Source of the DNA: Liolophura sinensis
Lineage: Eukaryota; Mollusca; Polyplacophora; Chitonida; Chitonidae
DNA: 64,000 bases
Assembly (NCBI RefSeq): GCF_032854445.1
Contig: NC_088299.1
Location: forward strand, 2,515,001 to 2,579,000
Direction: 5' to 3'
A program made the translations under genes and the position numbers. Every line of letters starts with the position of its first letter. Within the stretch, counting starts at the first letter, position 1. The notes under the pieces are model-generated. The model saw nothing but the letters and a program-made list of their open reading frames with translations, ran no database searches and was not told where the DNA came from. Shown in pieces: positions 1 through 12,900 of this stretch.

Positions 1-71
1 CACAAGCTGGTGGTGTTACCCTTTAGGCGGGAGGTCAGCACAGATGATACAGATACAGTCATGGGATCCAG
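1..71 (+). CDS. CPSF1: CPSF1 coding exon (partial, 5' end cut by window)
   Basis: Read from base 1, the exon gives [16 protein letters not shown] and ends AG|gtatga, splitting a codon after two bases. VVLPFRRE is a strongly conserved CPSF160 block in the first propeller. Confidence 0.9.
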
Positions 72-3000
72 GTATGATCGGGCAACCATAAGATTCAGTC
101 ATTCTTCTCAGAATTTCCCTTGAAAGATTTAAAAATGCATTGATTTAGGTCTGAATACTTTTTTTTTTTAATTTTGATTCTTGAGTAGAATTTTAGACAC
201 ATATACTAATGCCTTTCAAAATTATTCAGTATCTTTGTTTTTTTTTTGGGGGGGGGGGGGTGTCTGAGTGCCCATATGCAGCCACTTTTTAGCAACTGCA
301 CTTGAAAAAAGTTTACTTCTTCTGCCATGTTTGAAATCAGTGGACCCCCAAATATTTTTCTGATTAGATCTCTGGAATGGTAATTTGAGTATGTGTAATG
401 TTATAAAATGCTAACTCAATAGGTCATGGACACTGCACATCAAAACAGTGTTGCAAGCTTTCAGATGTTTATATGGGGGTCATCTCTGAGACCGTGAGCT
501 GTGATACCTAGGAATCCGACTCTCATCGGTTTAGATGTGGTCATATGTTAGGGTACTCTGGTGTGCAAGAGGCAGTGGTTGTGGCCATTGTCGTGTATAA
601 AGGGAAGTACTATATTTCACCTTAGAGCAGGTGTTCTGGAACATGTGACACATTTTGCTTGATTCTGATTGATGGATCCATCTTAAAGAGGATTTATTTG
701 AAGTTTGATTAATTTCTTATCAGAAAAACTCAAGTGTAGGCATCAAAAGTATCATTTTGAGCCCTGTATGTGCTCCTGAAAGTGCCTTTTTACATACCAA
801 ACTGTAGCAGAAATAAATGTTTTGAATACGATGTGATACATAATAAATAAATTATGCAAATACAAACCTCTGTCAGTTTAGGTGGGATGGTTTACATTGA
901 CTATCATTTTTAGTAAGAGCCATGTTTTTTGCACCCTCTGTTTCAGCAAACTTTTAAACAACTTTTCATCATGTTATTTTGAAAACAAATGACTAGATTA
1001 AAATATTTTTTTTTCTTTTTTGCAATTCAGCAAATCTCCAATTATGTCGTCCTACATCATAGACCTGAAGAGGCTGGACGAGAAGATCACAAATGTACTG
1101 GACGTTCAGTTTCTACACGGTTACTTTGAACCCACGCTCTTCATCTTGTATGAACCTCTTAAGACATGGTCTGGGTAAGGACACGCCCACAGATTTACAC
1201 TGTTGGTAGAAACACTACCTAGCTACACCCATGCAATAATTAAAGCTCGGTCGCGATTTCTGGTGATAGTGATCATTTTCCTCTGAGTTAAGTTGAATGC
1301 CTTACGCTAATTTTGTCCTATAATTACTTGTACCGGTAATTGAGAAATATTCTTGTTCAATAAGACAAGACTATCTCATAATCTATCCAGTGGGATCTAG
1401 AATGATAAAAGTTGGACTTTCAGCTCAGCACAAAGTGCTTGTCAGTGACAGGCTTTAGGCTCTACCCAGTCCTTGAAGTTCAGGGGAATTCCATTATAAA
1501 GACACATCGACAGTCGGCTGTGAATGATGTAAACAAATGTAAAGCAAATTCTGACTTCGTTACATATTAAAAGCGAGATTTCTAAACCTCGACAACATAT
1601 GGTTGAAAAAGACCAGTCGAACAGATCCAAATAAACCTTTCAAAACAACTGTGGGAAAATAATATTTTTCCCAAATTGTCTGACTACCTCGCTTTAACTT
1701 AATGGGTGTGTCCTCGGACCTTTATTGTGGCACTACTTTTGACACAAGACTGAGTACAATGACATGATAGACTAAAGGGAGATAATCTTCTGCTCATGTG
1801 TCAGTTCGAAAAAATAAAAGAAGTAAAGAACTACAAAGCTCCAAGCTTGATCTCTCACATGTCGGAGAGCTTCCTGTAAACTAAAAGTTGTTCAAATAGA
1901 AGATTGTAAGACTTGTTTACAGAAAATATTGTAAATGCCTTTAAATTCGCGTGGTACTAACACTCACGGATTTCGCGGCAAACACAATTCTGTGAAAATA
2001 AGTGCCATCAAATATAAAACCCATGTAAGTAATTTATTAACGTAGCATGCGTTACACTTTTGTTAAAAAGCACTACAGTTCTAATACGTTTTCAAACACG
2101 TTAATTAAAAATACCTAACTAGAATGTATTCCTGCTTTCACGAATCCAGCTTAACTGATCGTCAGTTAATCTTGCTTTCTTTTAAGGAGGCTTAGCTCGG
2201 TATAAGTATCGCCACAATGCGACGTTGTTGTTGTTGATTTATTGCCGTGGTTAGAAACATACCAGTTGATAATCTGTACTGGGCGTGTGTATGTGATAAG
2301 ATATACATACAATGAGAGAGGCTGTTTTTTTTATTGACTGTACTTGCCTTCCAGTTAGATCACCTTTCCAACGCACCCAATACATTGCTCAGGGGTTTCT
2401 GCACTTTAAACTTCCTTTTCATAATGATGATTTCTGAGAAATTTGCTCAAATCTGTCACAGTTCACTTAAAGTTTTACTCACACTGCTGATGCATGAGAA
2501 TTAAACAGTGGGATTTATTTATATCACATTTAATCCTTCGTCATCTCCCAGAGTGAGTGACACAAATATTTGCTCACTCAGCAGGTAAGGGTTTCGTTTT
2601 ATAAAGATTAACATTCTTCAAAAGATTAAAAGCTTAGGAGGATTAACTTCCTTTGTCTGATCAAGGTACTGTGTTGTATAAAATTTTTGTCACATCCTAC
2701 AGGTACAGACAAGTTTAAATGATCACATTGTTACTTGAATGCTTGAGTTGTTTTATAACTTGCTTTTTCTGTATTGAAGTTTGATTTTCGTTTATCAGTT
2801 GTCCAATAATTCTGTTAAGATCCGCGAAAGTTGATTCCCACGAATGTGTCTTATTACCAAATCCGGGAAAATTTATACCCGCAAATAAAAAGCCATTTAC
2901 AGTAGTACGTTTAACACTGATGTTGCGGTGATAATGTATCACCTTCAACAGAGTAAAGGTCACACCCAGGAACAAGCTATAAATACACCATGACCTACTT

Positions 3001-3936
3001 AACTGGTTCTGTTAAGTTTAACTTTCAGGAATCACCTGACAGTTTTGAAGTTAGTTGATAGGTTTTATTAACTGTGTGTTTTTTGTGTGTTACAGCCGTA
3101 CGGCCGTCAGGACAGATACCTGCTGCATTGTTGCCATTTCCCTGAACATCCTGGAGAAGGTTCACCCGATCATCTGGTCACTCAGTAATCTCCCTTTTGA
3201 CTGCTTCATGTCACTGGCTGTCCCAAAACCTGTGGGTGAGTGTTGATACTGAGTAGTCTCCCCTTTGACTGCCTAATGTCACTGGCTGTGCCAAAACCTG
3301 CGTGTGAGTGTTGATACTGAGCAAGCCCCCTTTGACTGCCTAATGTCACTGGCTGTCCCAAAACCTGTGCCTGTGGGTGAGTGTTGATACTGAGTAGGCT
3401 TCCTTTGAATGGTTCGTAACTGAACTTGAGTGTGTTATTAATTTATTTATTTGATTGGTGTTTTATGCCATATTGAAGAAGATTTCATTTTCGAGACGAG
3501 CCTCGGAAAACTGACAGACCTTATATATAGCCTCTTTAACAACAATCAACAAATAGATATATCCAAATATATAATATAGCATGTTATTTTTCCTGTGTTG
3601 CAGGTGGTGTGTTGGTGTTTGCGGTGAACTCACTGCTCTACCTCAATCAAAGCGTTCCTCCATACGGTGTTTCTGTCAACTCTATACCGGACTCCTGCTC
3701 ACAATTTCCTCTCAGTAAGATTTACTTCAGACATACTTTTGATTGTCTGTAGCTTAGATGATAACTTTATACAGAGATTATTCTCTGACTGATATTAACT
3801 GGTAAAGAAAACCGCAAAGGAAACCAATGACACAAGGAAACTTATGGTACAAGGAGAACATAAAGGAAACCAATGACTTGAGGAAATCCTGAAGGATGCT
3901 GGTACGAAGAAACTTTGAAGGAAACAAATGACATGA

Positions 3937-3970
<34 letters not shown>

Positions 3971-6900
3971 GTTATGTTTCTCTGGTATGTTTAAAAGATT
4001 GAAAAGATTTGAATCAAAATTTTATTTTTATCTGCATATGTTTTAGTATATCTACTCTTTTGATTTTCCATATACCTTTAATATCTATATTCTAGAACTA
4101 AGCATGTATGAGTTAAAGAGTGTCAAGATGTGTTTAACAGTATCCTTCTTCTTTCCCTTTCAGAGCCCCAGGAAGGAGTGCGCATGGCCTTGGACTGCGC
4201 CCAGGCTGCTCTCATATCCAATGACAAACTCGTCCTGTCTCTCAAAGGGGGAGAACTGTGAGTTTGCTGGTTTGTCAACATTGGATATCCGAGGATGTCT
4301 TACATGACATTTGCATTAATTACATTCTTGATTTCCGGTTAGCTACATGTATGTGACAGCAAAGTATACAAGGTCTGCACTACGGATTCAGTAATGTTAA
4401 CAGGAACATACAGCCTGATCAAGTTCAACTTGGGATGAATCATTAGATTGCAGTAGAGAATTGCCTCGTATTTCACGGAATTCTGCACCCCCAACCACGT
4501 TGTTGTTGAAACTGTAATACAGCATGATGATTAGTTTGTGAAAAATAAGCCTTTGATTTATTTATTTATTTATTTGATTGGTGTTTTACGCCGTACTCAA
4601 GAATATTTCACTTATACCACGGCAGCCAGCATTATGGTGGGAGAAAACCGAGCAGAGTCTGGGGGAAACCTATGACCATCCGCAGGTTGCTGACAAACCC
4701 TCGCATTTACACCCGGAGAGGAAGCCAGCATGAGCTGGACTTGAGCTCACAGCCACCGCATTGGTGAGAGGCTCCTGGGGCATTATGCTGCGCTGGCGCG
4801 CTTACCAACTAAGCCACGGAGGCCCCCAATAAGCCTTTGAAGCTTACCATAAATCACATATTAAATGTCACATTATTTTTCACTAAGCCGCTCCAGCATT
4901 GTAAGTAATCCAGTGAAAACTATAGGTGATTTTATATGGTACTTGTGAATGTATTCTGTATACATGGTTTTGCAGAAAAAAAAATAGTCCCTATTTTAAA
5001 CTCGTTGAATGTGTTTGTGTGTGCAGGTACGTCCTGACCCTGGTTGTAGATGGGATGAGAAGTGTTCGCAGTCTGCATTTTGACAAAGCTGCATCCAGTG
5101 TCCTCACAACATGTGTAAGTCAAACATCATCGTGTATATGTACTGGTTACCATGCTGTCAAAAACTACTCTTGGCTGACACCTTTCCATTCACACTACCT
5201 GTGGTACACATTAAACTGCAGAGGTTTACTGGGGCCAACATGGCCTAATGGTTAGCATGCTAGAGCAGAGCCATGACCCAGGAGCCTCTCGCCAATATGG
5301 TCACTGTGAGTTCAAGTCCAGCCCATGTTGGCTTCCTCTCCTGTCGTACATTGGAAGTTTGCTAGCACCCTGCAGACAGTCGTGAATTTCCCAGGGCTCT
5401 GGCGAGTTTCCTCTCACCTTTCTGCTGGCTACCATCGTATCAGTGAAATATTCTTGAGTGCTCCGTAAAACACCAGTAAAGTAAATAAAATAAAACAGAG
5501 GTCTACCCTGGACGCTCTGTTGTCATCTATCCATAAATGTCGTCATATAAGTGAACAATTCTTGAGCATGACGTTTACTGTCCCTAACTCAAGCAAACTG
5601 GTGTGGCAGAATTGAGAAAGTATAAGGCCACCCATGAAAAATTCTTCGTTGGAGGTAACCTGTCACAAAGAATAGGGTCTGTCAGTGGGAAAGTTTTGTT
5701 TTCATTCTGGCAAATGAAAAAAATCGAGATTTTAAAGACTACACTTAATTAATAGTGAGAGTAAAATTTAGAGAATGTATATATGAGAAAGAAATCTTCT
5801 ATCAAAACCGCAACAAACACAATAGGGTATGGCCCGTTTTTGAGAGAGTGAGTTGGGTTACCCCACACAAAAATACTTTTAACAATGGCCTAATCTTGTC
5901 TTATTGACTGATGTAGAATTTAATTGGAAACGGTTATATTGAGATTGTTATCAGATTGTTTTCCACTCCATAATGCAGAATACTATGAGATTTCTTGAAG
6001 GCATGCAAGACAAAGATGTGAAATCAACAGTGAGAGTTGAAGCCCTGGTCAATACTATAACAGATTTCATAACTACCATTTGTCTGTTCCATAATAGCAA
6101 TTTGTACCCCAATCCTTTCAGCTAGAGACAACCTGCGAATGGCCATGGGTTTCCCCTGGGGCTTTGCCCCGTTTCGTCATACCTTAAAGCTAACCGCCAT
6201 TGTATAAGTGAAATATTCTTGAGTATGGCGTGTAACATCAATCAACTAAATAAATAAATTTCTGCAGGAGGCCAGATAGTTAATCCTTCATATATGGCAG
6301 CATTCCATGGAAGAAACGGAGTTACATTTTTAATAGGTTGTGTGTGTCTGTTTTCAGATGTGTGTCTGTGAGGAGGGTTATTTGTTCCTGGGATCCAGGC
6401 TTGGGAACTCCCTCTTACTGAAATACACAGAGAAAGCTCAGGAGGGCTCAGAACCTAAGGTGGACCCTGCCCCTAAACGACAGGTGAGAAGGACGAAATA
6501 CCCATGGAAATCTAATTGTTGTTTGTGTAGAGGTTATAGTATAGCCATTTCACACTAATGCAATCGTAAACAAATGGTATTTTCTAAAAATGATTGTGTC
6601 CTGCTATGAGGAGTATGGAAATGTATCTCAGAATTGTTGACAGCTGAGCAGTTGTTAAAATGTGCACTAAGAGGAGTGTGGAATTGTGGTAATAATCAAA
6701 GAACTGTTGTTTCAGCTCGGTTACTTGATGTCTGATTATCGTAAAAATCTGAACTTTTATAGGAACCTCCAGCCAAGAAAAAGAAGCTGGATACAGGAGA
6801 AGTTATGGGTAAATATTTGTGCATATATTTAGTTTGCTTTATTTTTGTTAAGATAAATTGTATTCTCTACAACAATTAAGTTACCTAAATAATCATGCGG

Positions 6901-9900
6901 ACATTACTCGTGTAAAGTGTCTGAAAGATGCGCCCAGTTACATTGCACATAAGCGGGCCGACGGATATTAAAATTCTGCGCACAGTCTTGATATGTCTTG
7001 AGAATCAGCTCTGCCACAACTGTATGGACGTGTATATGAACTGAGAGACCGTTTACGACTGAAAACAATCACACACTCACTCCCTTTTTGATAGATTCCC
7101 AAGACTTGCTTGGTAAATACAGGTAATTTAACCAGTAAAAATCCATGCGTTTGTTACTTATGATAGCTGTGCTGTTTTTCATTGTGAATGGAAAATAGAG
7201 CTGTGTACACAGTAAATGATTTATCTGAAGTTTGTGTTGTCACAGAAATTCAATAATTCCTTGAATTTCTCTCATATTTACCCTCTCACCATTTCCACCC
7301 TTACATTGATAATAAGTCAGTTTAGCATTGCTTTAGGTTAGGTTATTTTAAGTTACTTTATTGTTGTAGTCTATGTTGATTTGTCGCATTGGCTTCATAA
7401 GTACTATTGTAATCATTTGCATATACAGGTCTGTTTAATAGTTTGTTATTGCAATTTACTCCTGAGCAAGTTATAATTTATAGAGTTAACATCGTGATCA
7501 CTTTACATTTAAATGTATCTACATTGAAACGTTGTGTTAATAAAGTTAGAAGTTGTATATTCATAAGGAATGTCGTGTTAGGGTACTTTCTCACCAAATT
7601 CGAATTCCACTGAAAGCTAGTAATATTTACTTGTACACATGTAAGTATGAAAACATGTTGAATGTAGCTAGATTTGGCTGCGAGATACTTATTTGTGGTG
7701 TAGTCCAAGCACTCCAGTTTCCTCCCTGACCTGACTGTCATCGTGCAGGTGAGAAATCATTGAGTATTGTGCTAAAATATTCGTCAATCAATTTACAGTA
7801 ACATTTGTATCACACAACCCTTAGTGCCTGCACAATGGGGAACACGTACGACTCCTTCCCATCTGTATCAGGATGGTTCAAAGCTGTGAACTCATTTGTT
7901 CTTTCCTGTATTATGTCACAATTATCGTTGTACATGTGTTCATGGAACACATTTAAAGTACACACACACTACAACATAACAGAAGAATATGATATGTTCT
8001 ACAGTCATTTGGACCATGGGTGTAGCTCGTCCTCGAGTCTCCCATTTATGAACCTTTATATCTGCCCCCCAGCCTCTGACATCTCGCAACTTGATGACCT
8101 GGATGAACTGGAGGTGTATGGCACTACAGAGTCCCAAGCCGGTACCACCATCCTCTCTTTTGTCTTTGAGGTGAGTATAGACCCTTAACAATCATCATTA
8201 TCAGACTTTAAAGGATAAGACAGTGTCTTGTTAATGTTTCTTTCTAATAAAAGACTATTTTTCAAAGTATCTTAAATCTTTATAAGCTCTTTCTCTTGGC
8301 CCTTCTGAAGGATTTTGTATTGACTGGGGCATTTGCTGTGAACACACTGCTCACTATGCACTGAAATGAACAACAACAACATGAGTAAGTATTTGTGAGA
8401 TGAATGTAGTTTGGGCTAAGACCATTGAATGTTATACGTGTACGGGATGTAAATCAACTGGTTTTAATCACACCAGCGGTAGTGAGTCATCACAAAGATA
8501 ATTGTTCGACTTCACTTAACTACTTGCAAATTGTTGTAAACAATCTCGAAAAAATTACATTTTTTGTACTAATTCATTGTTGTCAGCTGTATCTTTATGC
8601 ATTCAATAGGTTAAGTAATAACCTAGGTTACACAATCCGTTAGCAAAGCGTTTGATTTAATAACATTTTCAAAATGGCTTCCTCACTTTATACTAGCCGT
8701 CTGCTCAGTATTGGCATCCTCTTTTACAGCTATTTCAGTTGAAATTACATATCGTATAAATAAATGATGGTTCTCTTTTTAAAAGTTTAAATATCCCACG
8801 TATGGTTTAATCAGATGCTGTTTCACCCTTTAGAACAGTTGTAATCCTCTTAACAGCTTGATACAACGACAACCTTCTTCATATAACAATGGGAAAATCT
8901 GTATTGTCTCTAGGTATGTGACAGCATTCTGAACATTGGCCCCTGCGGACAGATCACCATGGGAGAGCCTGCGTTCCTGTCAGAGGAGTTTAGCCACAGT
9001 ATTGACCCGGACCTGGAGTTGGTGACAACATCAGGGTATGGAAAAAACGGTGCTCTTTCAGTGCTGCAGGTGAGCTTGACATATCACCATTCAGTTAATA
9101 GATTTAAGTTTTTTACAACGACTTTTACTGCTTTGCTTGCAAATTTACATGTATATGTCAGGATGTTTGTGTAATAGTTGTATAATGTGGTAAAAGGCAG
9201 TGGTTTGCGCAGACCTATTCCTTTCTTAATTAATTCAGGTTGTCTTGAATGGATTTAAATGAGTAAATAAAGTACAAAGTTTTGAGAGCGCAAATCTCTG
9301 CCATAACCAGATATACAAATTTCAGCACAACAAACTAAGGAACAATACTCTGAACATTTCTGGGGCCTCTGTGGCTCAGTGCGCGCTAGCGCAGCGTAAT
9401 GACCCAGAAGCCTCTCACCAATGCGGTCGCTGTGAGTTCAAGTCAAGCGCATGCTGGCTTCCTCTCCAGCCGTAAGTGGGAAGGTCTGCCAGCAACCTGT
9501 AGATGGTCGTGGGTTTCCCCAGGGCCCTGACCGGTTTTCTCCCACCATAATGCTGGCCACTGTCGTATAAGTGAAATATTCTTGAGTACGGCGTAAAACA
9601 CCAATCAAATAAATGAATAAATCTGAATATTTCTTACATTTACAAAATGTGTGTCTCCAGTAGTAAAGAATTGTTGAAATGTTCCTAGATGCACATCTAG
9701 ATAGAAATTTATTTCATTAATGCTCAGCTCAAGGCATAGATGTGCAGAAAATTTCATCCAGCAAATCGGTGGATAACTACCATAAAGTTGCATGTAGGCA
9801 GATAGATCCTAAATAGAAGTATTATTCTGAATTTAACCAGTTTGATGTGGATGTATATGTTATGATGGGCAAAGATAAGACCGCTGCATTTGACATCAAC

Positions 9901-12900
9901 CCACTCCTGATTTCCCATAATGCCCCTTAATGTTGTAGAGAACAATCCGTCCCCAGGTGGTGACAACCTTTGAACTTCCAGGCTGCGTGGATATGTGGAC
10001 AGTGTTTGGCCCCAAAACAGAGGTCACTGCTGAAGAGAAGAAAGACAACAGTCTGACAGAGGTAATAACTCAGGAAAAAGACACCTCTCTGATTGGTGGG
10101 GGCCTCCCTGGCTTATTTGGTTAGCCAGAAGCCTCTCACCAAGGCAGTCGCTGTGAGTTTAAGTCCAGCTCATAATGGCTTCCTCTCCAGCTGTACGTGG
10201 GAAGGTCTGCCAGCAGCCTGCGGATGGTCATGGGTTTCCCCCAGGCTCTGTCCGTTTTCCACCCACCATAATACTGGCCGCTGTCGTATAAGTGAAATAT
10301 TCTTGAGTACAGTGTAAAACACCAATCCAGAAAAAAAAAAAATAAATAAAAATCTCTGAGTGGTAGCACTCCACCTGTAGTACCCAAACTGACCTAATTT
10401 TGTCCATGACTAAGCTGTTCATGTTTACAGACTCAGCTGTATTGATTTTAGGACAGTGTTCTTAGGTTTGTTTGGAAGGTAGGGTGATATTCTACTACTC
10501 TAAAAGTAATATCTGATGACATTTATTTGCCTCCAAAGATGCATTTTGTTGGTCAAAATTTTACATCATTTAGAGTATATATATATGTGTGTGTGTGTGT
10601 GGGATTTTACATTACACTTTGTTTTTTTCAGTCATGTGACAACAGGAGTTCCTGTAGCTTAAGTGAAATACACTTGAGGATGGTGTTAAATCTCAAGCTA
10701 ATAAATAAAGAAAAATATACTGTTGAAAACAAACAAGATACTGTAATTCTTCTAATTTTTAGGATAGATATTAGTAGTGCTGAAAGTAACAAAAGTGACA
10801 TTTCTCTTTCGTTTTTTTACGGAGAAGTGAAGATATGTATACGTTATTCATTAGATGGACTAACCATGTGAAAATTGATATGTTCCAGTAATTAGAAGAA
10901 TCATACAATAAGTAAATTGTTAAATACGATGTTAAACCCCAAGAAGACACTCACTCACACAATAAGTAAATGTAGGCTCCAGTTTCCCGTATATGTACAT
11001 GAAGGCCTTGTGTGATCTGTTGTGTTTCAGAGGGATAAGCAAGGGGAGGATAAAGCAGGGCAGGAGGAGCAAGAGGGTGAGGAGACGCCCAAAGACATGG
11101 AGGGGGGACATGCCTTCCTCATCATGAGTAGAGGCGAGTCCACAATGGTAAGCACCACATTGAACGTAAAATTTTGACCAGGACTAAACTTGCTCATTTT
11201 GTCTGATTCTGATAGTTCTGTTCATCTTGGAAAGCTGTCGTAAGTTCTATTCATCTTAGAAAGCTGTCGTAGGTTCTGTTCATCTTAGAAAGCTGTCGTA
11301 GGCTCTGTTCATCTTAAAAAGCTGTCGTAGGCTCTATTCATCTTAGAAAGCTCTCGTAGGCTCTGTGCATCTTAAAAAGCTGTCATAGGCTCTACTCGTC
11401 TTAGAAAGCTGTCGTAGGCTCTATTCATCTTAGAAAGCTGTCATAGGCTCTATTCATCTTAGAAAGCTGTTGTAGGCTCTATTCTTAGAAAGCTGTCGTA
11501 GGCTCTATCCATCTTAGAAAGCTGTCGTAGGCTCTATCCATCTTAGAAAGCTGTCGTAGGCTCTATTCATCTTATTCATAGGCTCTATTCATCTGAGAAA
11601 GCTGTCAAGTTCTGTTCATCTTAGAAAGCTGTCGTAAGTTCTGTTCATCTTAGAAAGCTGTCATAAGCTGTCGTAAGTTCTATTCATCTTAGAAAGCTGT
11701 CGTAAGTTCTGTTCATCTTAGAAAGCTGTCGCAAGTTCTATTCATCTTAGAAAGCTGTCGCAAGTTCTGTTCATCTTGGTAAGCTGTCGTAAGTTCTATT
11801 CATCTTAGAAAGCTGTCGTTAGCTCTATTTATCTTAGAAATCTGTCGTAAGGTTTGTTGGTTAGGTAAGGTGATATACTGCAGGAAAAATATGAGTTTCA
11901 ACACCACAAGTAATACTTTGTGACTTTACCTGCCTCTAAAAGTGATCTTTTTTTTCAGGTGATTTTTTAGAGCAAATATGGTAGCTATTTGTTGAGATCT
12001 GGTATAAATCATATTGTGTTGAATAACAACAACAACGTAATGAAAAATGTGAAAAATGTTCTTGCTGTTGGGAATGGTGTACTTCTCATACAGTGAGGGT
12101 GTTTTTGATATCTTCCCCCAAAACAAACTAAAACATTTATGTTCTGCCCATATCGGCTCATTATTTTACATAGTGTTATAAATCATACACAGCTTGTCAC
12201 TGGAAAATCAGCAAATTATAATCGAACTGGTGAGCATTCATGTGTTTTGTAAACACTTACCAACATTTAGCACCAGCTGATACCAACATTTAACACTAGC
12301 TGAATAGCTATATTGAAGTGATTCAAAAAGTTGTTAGGGGCCTCTGTGGCTCAGTTGGTTAGTGTGCTAGTGCAGCGTAATGACCCAGGAGCGTCTCACC
12401 AGTGCGGGCACTGTGAGGTCAAGTTAGCTCATGCTAGCTTCCTCTCCAGCCATATGCGGGAAGGTCTTTCAGCAACCTGCAGATGGTCGTGGGTTTGCCC
12501 CGGGCTCTGCCCAATTTCCACCCACCATAATGCTGTCATATAAGTGAAATATTCTTGAGTACAGTGTAAAACACCAATCAAATAAATAAATCAATCAATC
12601 AAAAAGTTGTTATTTGAAAGCTTGTCAGAGGCTCAAAGAAAGAGGAACAAAAAAAGAAGAAGTCAACACAGAATGGTTGACAATTGCCAACAATGCATAA
12701 ACAAACCAAGCAGTAGATTTACACAGGTCTTCCTGTGTTCCTGGTGGATGGCTTCACATCTTTTCTTACATATGCATACAGATGACATGTAAACACTTCA
12801 GTTGGCTTGTGCTGTCATGTTTTGTTCTCTGGTTTGTGCAGATACTGCAGACTGGGCAGGAGATCATGGAATTAGACCACAGTGGGTTCAGTACCCAGGG

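Noticed and set aside
4556-4828. tRNA-like promoter boxes, here and in other SINE copies, as possible tRNA genes
   Set aside because: A- and B-box-like motifs are part of SINE heads; no cloverleaf with a proper anticodon arm and acceptor stem could be drawn, and the sequence continues into the SINE body.
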